Source of the DNA: Clostridia bacterium | GTDB lineage: Bacteria > Bacillota > Clostridia > UBA1381 > UBA9506 | Reading direction: 5' to 3' | DNA length: 37,759 bases | Assembly (NCBI GenBank): GCA_017396465.1 | Contig: JAFQLU010000037.1 | Span: 1 to 37,759 of the forward strand | Shown here: piece by piece, positions 23,051-31,783 of the stretch | Layout: every line of letters starts with the position of its first letter | How positions within the stretch are numbered: the stretch's first letter is position 1 | The notes under the pieces: model-generated | Told to the model about the DNA's origin: nothing | The model's input: the letters and a program-made list of their open reading frames with translations, nothing else | Databases searched by the model: none | Position numbers and translations under genes: made by a program

Positions 23051-23917
23051 ATGGTGCTGAACGAGCGGAATTTTATATTTGAAAAAGTGTTTCCCTCGGG
23101 GATGGAGCTTTCTGTGGGGCGTCTGTTTCAGATTGCGGAGCTTTCTGTGACTTGCGGCGGAACCGTGGCGGAGCATAAGCAGATTTGTGATGAAATCACC
23201 TATGTGGTTTCCGGCGGCGCAACGGTTTACAGCGACGGAGCAACGGAGCATTTATCCGCAGGGCAGGTGCATTTTATTACCAAGGATTCCGTGCATGCCA
23301 TTGTTGCCGACGAAGAGGAGCATTTCCGCTACATTTGTATTGGCTATCTTTTGTCGGAAACCGAGGAGCTTTCTGAATTTTTTGCTCTTTGCAGACAGAA
23401 AAAAGCCTTTGTGGCGGAGGACGATTCCACCATCAAAAAACTTTCGGAGCTGATGCTTTCGGAGTTTTACGGCTGGGACAGACAAACCGACAGCATGGTG
23501 AGTCGGTATCTTGTGCAGATTTTGGTATCTTTGCACAGACTGATGACGGGAAAAAGCAAGCAACAGAAGGATATTGAAACGGTTTCTGCCGGCATGACAG
23601 TGTATCGCGTTGCACGTTTTATAGATCGGGAATTTGCGGAAATTCGCCATGTGAAAGAGGTGGCAGACACTCTTTGTTATAACGAATGTTACATCTCCCA
23701 TTTATTCAGGGAGCAAACGGGTATGACGGTGAAGGAGTATCTGATGCGGCGAAAAATGGAAGAAAGTGCACGGCTTCTTACCGATACGGCGCAGAGCGTG
23801 GAAACGATTTCAGAACGCGTGGGATTTCCCACGGCGCACACTTTCCGTCGTGCGTTCAAGGCTTATATGGGCGCTTCGCCCACTGATTATCGAAAAACCG
23901 CAAAAAATGGACGGTGA
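23051..23917 (+). CDS. Cupin-AraC regulator
   Basis: 288 residues. N-terminal cupin sensor (ITYVVSGGATVYSDGATEHL and AGQVHFITKDSVHAI, about 45-82) and C-terminal AraC DNA-binding domain (VKEVADTLCYNECYISHLFR, VETISERVGFPTAHTFRRAF, ending SPTDYRK). It probably reads a sugar and controls the divergent WbsX-like gene and/or the epimerase operon that starts 107 bases downstream. GGAGG at 23037-23041 decides the start at 23051. Confidence 0.88.
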   Translation: MVLNERNFIFEKVFPSGMELSVGRLFQIAELSVTCGGTVAEHKQICDEITYVVSGGATVYSDGATEHLSAGQVHFITKDSVHAIVADEEEHFRYICIGYLLSETEELSEFFALCRQKKAFVAEDDSTIKKLSELMLSEFYGWDRQTDSMVSRYLVQILVSLHRLMTGKSKQQKDIETVSAGMTVYRVARFIDREFAEIRHVKEVADTLCYNECYISHLFREQTGMTVKEYLMRRKMEESARLLTDTAQSVETISERVGFPTAHTFRRAFKAYMGASPTDYRKTAKNGR

Positions 23918-23934
23918 AACAGCAAAACAAATCG

Positions 23935-23963
23935 TTGCACAAAGGGAAAAAACGATATATAAT
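23935..23963 (+). promoter_or_regulatory. Promoter of the epimerase operon
   Basis: TTGCAC (23935-23940), 17-base spacer, TATAAT (23958-23963), 61 bases before the ATG at 24024. Confidence 0.75.
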
Positions 23964-24023
23964 TGACATAGATGGGATGCGTTTGTTATTTATTCAATGA
24001 AAAAATACAAAGGAGAATCCGAC

Positions 24024-25172
24024 ATGAACTTCAAAAGCGATTTAAAACATATGTTAGAGTTCTGGATGAAAAACGGTGTTGACTATGAAAACGGCGGTAT
24101 TTATACCTGTGTGGACCGGGAAGGAGAAATTTACGGCCGGGATAAAAGCGTATGGTTTCAGGGACGAGCGCTCTGGACATTTTCAAAAGCATACAATATC
24201 ATCGAAAAAGACCCCGAATATCTGAAAGCGGCAAAAAACATATACGAATTTTTACATAAATGTACCGATACAGACGGCAGAATGTTCTTTACGGTCACCG
24301 AAAACGGCAGAGAAATTCAAAAAAGAAGATATTATTTTTCCGAAACCTTTGCGGCAATTGGTTGCGCAGAATATTATAAGGCAACCGATGATGAAAAAGT
24401 ATTGGCAGATGCAGAAAAATATTTTGATGTTGCATATGAATGCTTTACGGGAGTCAGAAAATGTGCTCCGAAAATGAATCCTGAAACCTGCAACACGAAA
24501 GCACTTTCACCTGTTATGATTATGCTTTCAACCGCACAGACGATGCGCAGTGTTACAAATAAAGAAAAATATAGCTTTATTGCAAGCGAATGCCTGAATG
24601 AAATTCTGCACGGAGGCTTTTTAACGGAAAAAGCATTGTTTGAAAGCGTTGGCGCAGACGGAAAAGCGATAGATTCGCCAAACGGCAGAATCGTGAATCC
24701 CGGTCATTCTATGGAAGCGGCATGGTTTTTGATGTTAGAAGGTATGATAACGAAGAATCAGGAAGCCATTTCAGCCGGCAAAAAAATCATTGATATCACC
24801 TGGCCTTTGGGATGGGACGAAGCACATGGCGGTCTCATTGCCTTTACCGATGTTTCGGGCAAGCCTCCGGTGCAGCTTGAATGGGATATGAAGCTTTGGT
24901 GGCCGCAATGCGAAACGATGATTGCCCTCAGAATGGCATATATGCTGTTTCAGGATGAAAAATACCGGGAACTGTATGAAAAGGTGAGAGACTACTGCAA
25001 GAAATATTTTGTAGATAGTGAATATGGCGAATGGTACGGCTATTTGCATTATGATAATACGGTATCAACCACGTTAAAGGGTAACATATTCAAAGGCCCC
25101 TTCCATGTACCGAGGCTTTATATGATTATGTCTGTTTTGGATGAAGACGGCGATATGAGCCGATACATTTAA
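24024..25172 (+). CDS. AGE-family sugar epimerase/isomerase
   Basis: 382 residues, an alpha/alpha-barrel of the N-acylglucosamine 2-epimerase family: WMKNGVDYENGGIYTCVDRE, SVWFQGRALWTFSKAY, NPGHSMEAAWFLMLEG (catalytic histidine region) and KLWWPQCETMIAL (second histidine-type region). Members epimerise or isomerise free sugars such as GlcNAc, mannose or cellobiose; which one is not readable. AAAGGAG at 24009-24015 supports ATG 24024 over the upstream frame start. First gene of a five-gene run in the same direction. Confidence 0.87.
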   Translation: MNFKSDLKHMLEFWMKNGVDYENGGIYTCVDREGEIYGRDKSVWFQGRALWTFSKAYNIIEKDPEYLKAAKNIYEFLHKCTDTDGRMFFTVTENGREIQKRRYYFSETFAAIGCAEYYKATDDEKVLADAEKYFDVAYECFTGVRKCAPKMNPETCNTKALSPVMIMLSTAQTMRSVTNKEKYSFIASECLNEILHGGFLTEKALFESVGADGKAIDSPNGRIVNPGHSMEAAWFLMLEGMITKNQEAISAGKKIIDITWPLGWDEAHGGLIAFTDVSGKPPVQLEWDMKLWWPQCETMIALRMAYMLFQDEKYRELYEKVRDYCKKYFVDSEYGEWYGYLHYDNTVSTTLKGNIFKGPFHVPRLYMIMSVLDEDGDMSRYI

Positions 25173-25203
25173 TGGGATACATTTGTTGCTTGGAGGTATT
25201 TTC

Positions 25204-25548
25204 ATGTATAAACAAATCAATCAATTAGAGACCGTTACGAAGTTGAACAGTCAGGGTAAGGAGAAAATGCAAAAGACCAACCTTGCGGATTTTGCGGAAA
25301 AAGATCCGAGGGTGCGGCTGTATTCTTTGATTCAGGTAAACCCCGGCGAGGAAGTGGAATATCATATGCACATAGGCGAAAGTGAATCCTTCTTCTTTCT
25401 GTCCGGCAAGGGGATTTATAACGACAACGGAACGAAAGTGGACATTGTTCCCGGTATGGCAACCTTAACGCCTTCTGGGCAGGGACATTCCGTGAAAAAT
25501 ACCGGTGATGAAATGCTGGTGTTTATTGCGCTGATTGTGGTAGAATAA
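25204..25548 (+). CDS. Small cupin-domain protein
   Basis: 114 residues, a single cupin: EEVEYHMHIGESESFFFLSG (metal-binding histidines and glutamate) and PGMATLTPSGQGHSV (second motif). Such proteins can be sugar isomerases or epimerases or metal-binding accessory enzymes. ATG 25204 follows GGAGGT; the longer open frame begins in the spacer. It lies 31 bases after the epimerase gene in the same operon. Confidence 0.82.
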   Translation: MYKQINQLETVTKLNSQGKEKMQKTNLADFAEKDPRVRLYSLIQVNPGEEVEYHMHIGESESFFFLSGKGIYNDNGTKVDIVPGMATLTPSGQGHSVKNTGDEMLVFIALIVVE

Positions 25549-25567
25549 AGGAGAAAAGGTGAGAAAT

Positions 25568-26377
25568 ATGAATAAGCTGTGTTTTTATTCCCCGCCCTAT
25601 CCCGGGGTAAAAAACTATTATGACATGATTGATGCGGCGGTTGCGCTCGGTCTTTCTGCCGTTGAGGGATTTTGTATGTATGAGCTGGAAACGCCGGACA
25701 GAGACGCCGCAAAACGAATCCGGGCATATGCCGATAGAAATGGTGTTACCTTTCCCTGCTTTTCCGTGTATGCATCTTATGCTGCGGAATGTGTGGAAAA
25801 TCTGAAGGGGTTTGCCGAGGTGGCAAGTATTTTAGGATCTCCTTATCTGCACCATACCATTGTAGGCGAGTTCAGCGAACCGGAAAAGGTGATTCCGGAT
25901 CGGGAGATGCTGTTTGAAAAAGGCGTGTCTGCCGTTCGCGAGATTTTCGATTATGCCGAAAGTATCGGCGTGAAAGCGATATACGAGGAGCAGGGATATA
26001 TTTTTAATGGCGTTTCCGGGTTTGGAAAATTCCTGGATGCGGTGGAAAGAGATGTTGGCATTGTTGCTGATTTCGGGAACATCTATGAGTCAGAGGATGA
26101 TTTGCTTTTCTTTATCCGCGCCTATGCAGACAAGGTAGTGCATGCACATATCAAGGACGTTGTGCTGAAACAGGAAAATCCTGATGGAAGCGGCTTGAAA
26201 ACGCTTGACGGAAAATTTATGTTTAACAGCAAAACGGGAGCAGGTATTGTCCCCATCAAAGAAGCGATACATTTGCTGAAACAGGCAGGGTATGACGGTT
26301 ATTATGGGTTGGAATTTAGTGCGGAAAACACGGAGAGCATGAAAGCTGACGTAAAGATGCTGTCATCGTTGCTGTAA
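25568..26377 (+). CDS. Sugar phosphate isomerase/epimerase, TIM barrel
   Basis: 269 residues of the xylose isomerase-like (AP endonuclease 2) superfamily. Conserved blocks: GLSAVEGFCMYELETPD, VKAIYEEQGYIFNG (metal glutamate), IVADFGNIYESEDD (metal aspartate), KVVHAHIKDVV (metal histidine) and YDGYYGLEFSAE (metal glutamate). Likely uses a divalent metal to isomerise a keto sugar or inositol derivative. I prefer ATG 25568 (AGGTGA 5 bases upstream) over GTG 25559. Part of the epimerase-oxidoreductase operon. Confidence 0.85.
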   Translation: MNKLCFYSPPYPGVKNYYDMIDAAVALGLSAVEGFCMYELETPDRDAAKRIRAYADRNGVTFPCFSVYASYAAECVENLKGFAEVASILGSPYLHHTIVGEFSEPEKVIPDREMLFEKGVSAVREIFDYAESIGVKAIYEEQGYIFNGVSGFGKFLDAVERDVGIVADFGNIYESEDDLLFFIRAYADKVVHAHIKDVVLKQENPDGSGLKTLDGKFMFNSKTGAGIVPIKEAIHLLKQAGYDGYYGLEFSAENTESMKADVKMLSSLL

Positions 26378-26414
26378 AAATAAATATCATACACATAAAC
26401 AGGAGGAAACAAAG

Positions 26415-27464
26415 ATGAAAATTGCAGTTATCGGTTGCGGAACCATAGCAAACTCCGCACACATTCCGGCGTACATGGCAAACGAAAAGGCAGAAATCAA
26501 ATATTTCTGCGATATTATCCCCGAGCGCGCGCAGGCGGCTGTGGAAAAATACGGTTGCGGCACAGCGGTAACAGACTACAAAGAGGTTCTGGCGGATCCC
26601 GAAATTGTAGCAGTTTCCGTTTGCACACCCAACAAAGCGCATTCTGAAATTGCTATTGCGGCGCTTGAAGCAGGCAAGCAGGTTCTGTGCGAAAAGCCTG
26701 CGGCACGCGTTTATTCCGAAGCTTTGGCTATGCAGGAAGCACAGCACAAAACAGGCAACATTTTAAACATCGGTGTGGTAAACCGTTTTAACACCGGCGT
26801 AAACAAAATTAAGGAGCTGATAGATGGGGGCGAGCTGGGCGAAGTGTATCACGTTTATGTCAGCTTCCGTTGCCACAGAAGCATTCCCGGACTGGGCGGC
26901 GACTTCACAAACAAGGAGGTTGCGGGCGGCGGCGTGCTGATTGACTGGGGCGTACACTATTTAGATATCGTTATGTACTGCTGCGGCGATCCGGTGACCA
27001 AAACTGTTTCTGCTGAAGAATTTAAGAAGCTGGGAAATCCCATTCCCGATTATGTATATACCAACATGTGGGCAGGTCCTGCAAAGTTGGACGGTGTGAA
27101 CACCGTGGAAGAAGGCATCGCAGGTATCGTAAGAACAGAAGGCCCTGTTATTACCTTTAACGGCGCATGGGCGCAGAATATCGGCGTAAACGAAACCTAT
27201 ATTGATTTTATGGGAACCAAAGGCGGCATCCGTTTGATTTACGGGAAGGATTTCACTTTATATTCCACCAAAAATGGTATGCTCACAACCACAACCTTCC
27301 AAATGCAGAACGCGAGTATGTTCCAGAACGAAATCGATTCCTTTATCCGCTGTATCGAAACCGGAGAAAAGCTGCCATCCCATATTGACTACAACATCCT
27401 GACTTCTCAGATGATGGATGCAATGTATCGTTCTGCTGAATTGCACAAGGAAGTGGAATTATGA
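26415..27464 (+). CDS. Gfo/Idh/MocA oxidoreductase
   Basis: 349 residues. Rossmann motif VIGCGTIANSAHIPAY (4-19), VCTPNKAHSEIAIAALEAGK and the hallmark CEKPAA (about 93-98), then WGVHYLDIVMYCCGDP (about 179-194) with the catalytic histidine. It should oxidise or reduce a sugar or inositol hydroxyl with NAD(P). AGGAGG precedes the ATG. Its stop overlaps the start of the next gene by 4 bases. Confidence 0.92.
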   Translation: MKIAVIGCGTIANSAHIPAYMANEKAEIKYFCDIIPERAQAAVEKYGCGTAVTDYKEVLADPEIVAVSVCTPNKAHSEIAIAALEAGKQVLCEKPAARVYSEALAMQEAQHKTGNILNIGVVNRFNTGVNKIKELIDGGELGEVYHVYVSFRCHRSIPGLGGDFTNKEVAGGGVLIDWGVHYLDIVMYCCGDPVTKTVSAEEFKKLGNPIPDYVYTNMWAGPAKLDGVNTVEEGIAGIVRTEGPVITFNGAWAQNIGVNETYIDFMGTKGGIRLIYGKDFTLYSTKNGMLTTTTFQMQNASMFQNEIDSFIRCIETGEKLPSHIDYNILTSQMMDAMYRSAELHKEVEL

Positions 27465-28294
27465 TAAAGGTTGGATTTATTGATTATTATCTGGATGAAT
27501 GGCACGCCAACAACTATCCCAAAATGCTGAAGGATGCATCGGAAGGAAAGTATGAGGTTTGTTATGCTTACGGCAAAATCGACAGCCCTATCGGCGGTAT
27601 GACAAATGCCGCATGGGCGGAAAAATATGGCGTGGAGCTTTTATCTTCCATGGAAGAGGTTATCGAAAAAAGCGACGTTTTAGTGGTGCTTTCTCCCGAT
27701 AACCCCGAAATGCACGAGGAGCTTTGCGACCTTCCCTTACAATCGGGAAAGCTTTGCTATGTGGACAAGACCTTTGCGCCGGATAAGGCGGCGGCAGAAC
27801 GGATTTTTGCTAATGCCAAAGCACACGGCACCAAGTGTTATTCTTCTTCTGCCCTGCGGTTTTCGGCAGAGCTTAACGAGATAGACACAGAAAGCATCTG
27901 TAAAATATACTCCGAAGGCCCCGGAACCTACGAAATTTATTCCATTCACCAGATCGAGCCCATTGTCCGCCTGATGAATGCACGGGCAAAACGGGTGATG
28001 TTTACGGGGGACGAAAAGCATCCGGCTATGGTGATTGAGTTTGCCGACGGAAGATTGGCGCAGATGTATCAGGGAGATGGTCTGGGATTTCAGATTACTA
28101 CGGTGGACGAGAAGAACCGTGGGAAAAAGTACCCCATTCAGTCTGACTTTTTCGGGCTGTTTATAAAGGGCATGGTTCGATTCTTTGAAACGGGAGAGAT
28201 TCCCGTTCCTGCAGAAAATACGATAGATGTTATTGCTATCCGTGAAGCAGGGTTAAAAGCGATGAAAACACCTTTTGAATGGGTGGAAATTTAA
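27461..28294 (+). CDS. Gfo/Idh/MocA-related protein with degenerate dinucleotide site
   Basis: 277 residues, shorter than the usual 330-380. The order of a Gfo/Idh/MocA protein can be followed (VLVVLSPDNPEMHEELCDLPLQSGKLCYVDKTFAPDKAAAE region, with DKT in place of EKP), but the first beta strand reads VGFIDYYLDEWHANNY without the GxGxxG loop. It may act without bound NAD(P) or as a partner of the preceding enzyme. ATGA overlap with that gene shows translational coupling. Confidence 0.75.
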   Translation: MIKVGFIDYYLDEWHANNYPKMLKDASEGKYEVCYAYGKIDSPIGGMTNAAWAEKYGVELLSSMEEVIEKSDVLVVLSPDNPEMHEELCDLPLQSGKLCYVDKTFAPDKAAAERIFANAKAHGTKCYSSSALRFSAELNEIDTESICKIYSEGPGTYEIYSIHQIEPIVRLMNARAKRVMFTGDEKHPAMVIEFADGRLAQMYQGDGLGFQITTVDEKNRGKKYPIQSDFFGLFIKGMVRFFETGEIPVPAENTIDVIAIREAGLKAMKTPFEWVEI

Positions 28295-28302
28295 ACGATA
28301 AG

Positions 28303-28612
28303 CAGGAAAGCGCAAAAGCGCTTTCCTCAGCGTGTCGACGGTGTGCCCTGGGGGTAGAAACCTCGACACGCTGAGTAGACTTTGAAAAAGGTGGGTATAT
28401 TTGGCGAGCACAAATTCGTCGGCGTACGATGGTACGGTAGAGTTTGTGCTCGCCCAAAGCAAGCAACTGCGCGGTTTCCTCGACGGAAACCGCGCAGTTA
28501 ATCGTTAGGAACATGATATTTACTTTTTGCTCAAATTTATATTTAGAACATTTTGCTTGCGGTAGACCTGCCTTTTTCGACAGTCTGAGGAAAGTGCAGA
28601 TGCGCTTTCCTG
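28303..28612. repeat. 310-bp palindrome-rich element with imperfect terminal inverted repeats
   Basis: No credible gene. Five hairpins in series: A 28304-28327 (AGGAAAGCGC/GCGCTTTCCT, AAAA loop); B 28326-28338 with 28363-28375 (13 bp perfect); C 28403-28414 with 28443-28454 (12 bp, with an inner CGTAC/GTACG); D 28465-28479 with 28485-28499 (15 bp perfect, TCGAC loop); E 28588-28611 (AGGAAAGTGC/GCGCTTTCCT) followed by GTTTTTG. The outer 36 bases (28303-28338 and 28577-28612) also match each other as inverted repeats beyond hairpins A and E, through CTCAG..TGTCGA. E is a plausible terminator of the oxidoreductase operon. Confidence 0.75.
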
Positions 28613-28618
28613 TTTTTG

Positions 28619-28647
28619 TTGACAGAAAAATGGTTTCGTACTATGTT
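28619..28647 (+). promoter_or_regulatory. Possible promoter at the edge of the palindromic element
   Basis: TTGACA (28619-28624), 17-base spacer, TATGTT (28642-28647). It would give the GH20 transcript an extra leader of about 145 bases. Confidence 0.4.
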
Positions 28648-28742
28648 TATAGCAGAAATCCCGGGTGCAAAACGGAAATTCCACCGCTTTGGCAAGGTTA
28701 TTCTTTAGGGACAAAAAGATATGAAAAAAGTTGATTTGCCCA

Positions 28743-28771
28743 TTGCATTTTGATGTAGATGGGTGTACAAT
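28743..28771 (+). promoter_or_regulatory. Promoter of the GH20 gene
   Basis: TTGCAT (28743-28748), 17-base spacer, TACAAT (28766-28771), 25 bases before the ATG at 28797. Confidence 0.7.
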
Positions 28772-28796
28772 AGAAGAAAAAAGGGAGGACGAGAAT

Positions 28797-30644
28797 ATGG
28801 ATTATCAGTTTATCAAAGAAACAATTTTTGAAACCGTAGCTTTTGCTTACGATGGCGAAATTGAGTTTTACGAATGCGACGGCTTAGAGGTTACATATAA
28901 AGACGGAAAGGCATCTATCGGTGCTTCGGAAAAAGCAGGGATTGCCCGTGGCTGCTTTTTGCTGGCGCTGAACCTTTCTGAGGGAAAAACGGAATTTACC
29001 GTTTCTGAAAAAGCAAGCTTTTCCACCTGCGGCAATATGCTGGACTGCTCCAGAAATGCCGTGATGAAGGTTCCTGCCGTGAAAAAATATATCAACTGCA
29101 TGGCGGCTTTGGGCATGAACGCCTTGATGCTTTATACAGAGGACACTTATGAGGTGCCGGGTCTACCCAGACTGGGTTATATGCGCGGCCGCTACTCTGC
29201 AGACGAGCTGAAGGAAATTGTGGCATACGGCGAAAAAATGGGCGTGGAGCTGATTCCCAATGTGCAGACATTAGGGCATATGGGACAGTATCTACGCTGG
29301 TCCCGTGCCTTTGCACCGGACTATACCGGTGAGGACATTTATGGTATCACCGACACCCCTACCGTACTGTTATGCGGTGAGGAAAAGACTTATGCTTTTA
29401 TCGATAAAGTGATTGGATTCTGCAGAGAGTGCTTCAGCAGCAAACGCATCCATATCGGTATGGATGAGGCGCACGACTTAGGTCTGGGAAAATATCTGAG
29501 ACTGCATGGATATGAAGAACGGGTACAGATTATGACAAAGCACTTATCCCGTGTGATTGAAATTTGTGAAAAACATGGCTTTAAGCCTATGATGTACAGC
29601 GATATGTTCTTCCGTCTTTTGGATGCAAACGGCATGTATAGTGTGGACGGCGAATTTCAGTTCCCGGAACATCTGAAAAAGCAGATTCCCGATTGTGATC
29701 TGGTATTCTGGGATTATTATCATAAGGAACAGTCCTACTATGAAAAAGGTCTTTCCAACCACGAGCAGTTAGGGCAGACTGTTGCGTTCATGGGCGGTGC
29801 AGGTACATGGTACGGTCATCTGCCGGCGCATTGCTTTGCCTATGACAATGCCGTGGCAGCAGCTCGCGCCTGCGTAAACCGCAAAGTGGACACCGTGTTC
29901 TGCTCCATGTGGGGCGATGACGGTAACGAATGTAACGCCTTCTACGGACTCACATTGATGAGCATTTACACCGAGTATTGCTACAAGGGCATCGATTGCA
30001 CCAAGGAAGACATTGCCCGGGCATCCTCCTTCCTTACAGGCGTGAAATTTGAAGATGCGGAGGCTTTAAGCGGTCTTTGCTATCCTTCCGACAGCGTACC
30101 GGAAAACGTGATTATGGGAAAACGTCTTCTGTACGGCGATGTTTTATATGACCTTGCCATCGACAGAGATGAGGCGCCGAGAGCGATGAAAATATATAGC
30201 ACCTATCGCGCTAAAGCAGAAGAAATTCTGAAAACACAAAAAACTTTCCGCGGATGGGCAGAGTTTGCACACACGATTTATGCAATCTGTGAGTTAAAGG
30301 CAGAGCTTGCTTATAACCTGCGCACAAGCTATCAGGCAGGGGATAAGAGCTATATTGAAAAGGCTGCCAAGGAAATCATTCCGGAGCTTATCGTACTATT
30401 TACAAAGCTTGCCAAGGTTCATAAGGCAGAGTGGCACAGCACCTATAAGCCCTTTGGTTATGAGAATTTAAGCCATCGTTACGGCGGCGTGATTGCAAGA
30501 CTTTCCGATGTGGAGGAAAAGCTTTTGCAGTATATAAACGGTGAAATTTCCGTGATTGAAGAGTTGGAAGAAAAGCTTCTGGTGAACGAGGGCGGATTTA
30601 TTCAGCAGGCGTTCAGAACCATGACGGCATCTAATATTCACTGA
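28797..30644 (+). CDS. GH20 beta-N-acetylhexosaminidase, cytoplasmic (GH20C-like)
   Basis: 615 residues. The barrel shows MLDCSRNAVMKVPAVKKYIN, VELIPNVQTLGHMGQYLRWS and the catalytic pair in HIGMDEAHDLGLGKYL (aspartate and glutamate, about residues 221-236), close to streptococcal GH20C enzymes that remove terminal GlcNAc or GalNAc. A C-terminal helical region follows. No signal peptide, so it acts on imported oligosaccharides and its product can enter nagA-nagB after phosphorylation. GGGAGG at 28783-28788 decides the ATG at 28797; an upstream frame start would overlap the promoter. Confidence 0.9.
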   Translation: MDYQFIKETIFETVAFAYDGEIEFYECDGLEVTYKDGKASIGASEKAGIARGCFLLALNLSEGKTEFTVSEKASFSTCGNMLDCSRNAVMKVPAVKKYINCMAALGMNALMLYTEDTYEVPGLPRLGYMRGRYSADELKEIVAYGEKMGVELIPNVQTLGHMGQYLRWSRAFAPDYTGEDIYGITDTPTVLLCGEEKTYAFIDKVIGFCRECFSSKRIHIGMDEAHDLGLGKYLRLHGYEERVQIMTKHLSRVIEICEKHGFKPMMYSDMFFRLLDANGMYSVDGEFQFPEHLKKQIPDCDLVFWDYYHKEQSYYEKGLSNHEQLGQTVAFMGGAGTWYGHLPAHCFAYDNAVAAARACVNRKVDTVFCSMWGDDGNECNAFYGLTLMSIYTEYCYKGIDCTKEDIARASSFLTGVKFEDAEALSGLCYPSDSVPENVIMGKRLLYGDVLYDLAIDRDEAPRAMKIYSTYRAKAEEILKTQKTFRGWAEFAHTIYAICELKAELAYNLRTSYQAGDKSYIEKAAKEIIPELIVLFTKLAKVHKAEWHSTYKPFGYENLSHRYGGVIARLSDVEEKLLQYINGEISVIEELEEKLLVNEGGFIQQAFRTMTASNIH

Positions 30645-30655
30645 TTATAAGATTG

Positions 30656-30697
30656 AAAGGGACTGTGAAAAACATATGTTTTTTCACAATCCCTTTT
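30656..30697 (+). terminator. Terminator of the GH20 gene
   Basis: AAAGGGA-C-TGTGAAAAA pairs with TTTTTCACA-A-TCCCTTT (one mismatch), followed by T. Confidence 0.85.
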
Positions 30698-30703
30698 GTT
30701 CTC

Positions 30704-30732
30704 TTGACAAGAAAAGTCGGTTGTGATATGCT
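30704..30732 (+). promoter_or_regulatory. Promoter of the WYL regulator
   Basis: TTGACA (30704-30709), 17-base spacer, TATGCT (30727-30732), 37 bases before the ATG. Confidence 0.75.
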
Positions 30733-30769
30733 TGAATTACGAAGGAAGCCATAGAAGGGAAGACGGACA

Positions 30770-31750
30770 ATGAAACAGTCGCAACAGAAGCTGAAGCTTT
30801 TGTATCTGATGAAAATATTGTTGGAAAAAACCGATGAGGAGCATCACATCACGGTGCCGGAAATGATTCGGGAGCTGGAGGCTTTAGGCATTTCCGCGGA
30901 ACGCAAAAGCGTGTATAGCGATTTGGAATATTTGCAGCTATACGGTGTGGACATCTGTAGTGAGCGCGGAAAAACCCATGGATATTATGTGGCAAGCCGC
31001 GATTTTGAGCTTCCGGAGCTGAAGCTTTTGGTAGACTCGGTGCAGGCTTCTAAATTTATTACCAAAAAGAAAAGTCTGGAGCTGATTTCCAAAATTGAAA
31101 AGCTGACCAGCCACGAAAATGCCAAAAAACTGCACCGTCAGGTGTATGTGTTAGACCGTGTGAAAACCTTGAACGAGCAGATTTATTATAATGTGGATAA
31201 AATCCACGACGCCATTGCGGCGGACAAGCAAATCACCTTCCGTTATTTTGATTTGAACGTGGACAAGCAAAAGGTGTTTCGCAAGGAGGGAAAGGTATAT
31301 CAGGAAACGCCGGTGGCGTTGACCTGGGATGATGAAAATTATTACATGATTGCTTATAAGCCCAAGTACGATCATTTCACGCACTATCGTGTAGACAGAA
31401 TGGATGCCATCGATGTGACCGATGAGGCGCGGATGATGCCGGAAAAGGAATTTGATTTATCGAAATACAGCCGCGCCGTGTTCTCTATGTTTGGCGGCGA
31501 GGAAACGGACGTGTGTCTTTGGTTCGACAACTCTTTGGTGGGTGTGGTGTTCGACCGCTTCGGAACGGATATTCCCATTCGTAAGGTGGACGAAACCCAT
31601 TTTACTTGCAACGTAAAAGTTGCGGTGAGTCCTCATTTTCTTACCTGGATGATGAGCTTTGGAAACCGTGCAAAAATCCTGTCTCCCGAGCCTGTGGTGG
31701 AGGAGCTTACAAAGCTGGTGAAGGAGATGCAGGAGCTTTACGGAATGTAG
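30770..31750 (+). CDS. WYL-domain transcriptional regulator (YafY type)
   Basis: 326 residues. N-terminal winged helix (ITVPEMIRELEALGISAERKSVYSDLEYLQ region, about 24-53) and a WYL domain (about 140-235, with TPVALTWDDENYYMIAYKP in the position of the WYL signature), then the WCX-like C-terminal extension. WYL domains bind nucleic acid or other ligands and regulate stress, defence or metabolism. Here it follows the GH20 gene but has its own promoter, so its target may be GH20 or distant genes. Ribosome binding site is weak (AAGGGAAG). Confidence 0.88.
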   Translation: MKQSQQKLKLLYLMKILLEKTDEEHHITVPEMIRELEALGISAERKSVYSDLEYLQLYGVDICSERGKTHGYYVASRDFELPELKLLVDSVQASKFITKKKSLELISKIEKLTSHENAKKLHRQVYVLDRVKTLNEQIYYNVDKIHDAIAADKQITFRYFDLNVDKQKVFRKEGKVYQETPVALTWDDENYYMIAYKPKYDHFTHYRVDRMDAIDVTDEARMMPEKEFDLSKYSRAVFSMFGGEETDVCLWFDNSLVGVVFDRFGTDIPIRKVDETHFTCNVKVAVSPHFLTWMMSFGNRAKILSPEPVVEELTKLVKEMQELYGM

Positions 31751-31783
31751 ACATGTGCAACCCAAAAGAATACTTTTATTTAG

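Noticed and set aside
28303..28612. Integron attC array or CRISPR array
   Set aside because: Hairpins differ from each other, there are no regularly spaced repeats, no integrase or cas gene lies in the window.
28721..28753. Possible 10-codon leader peptide (MKKVDLPIAF) before GH20
   Set aside because: It overlaps the GH20 promoter, lacks run-of-codon or hairpin features of an attenuator, and its ribosome binding site is weak.
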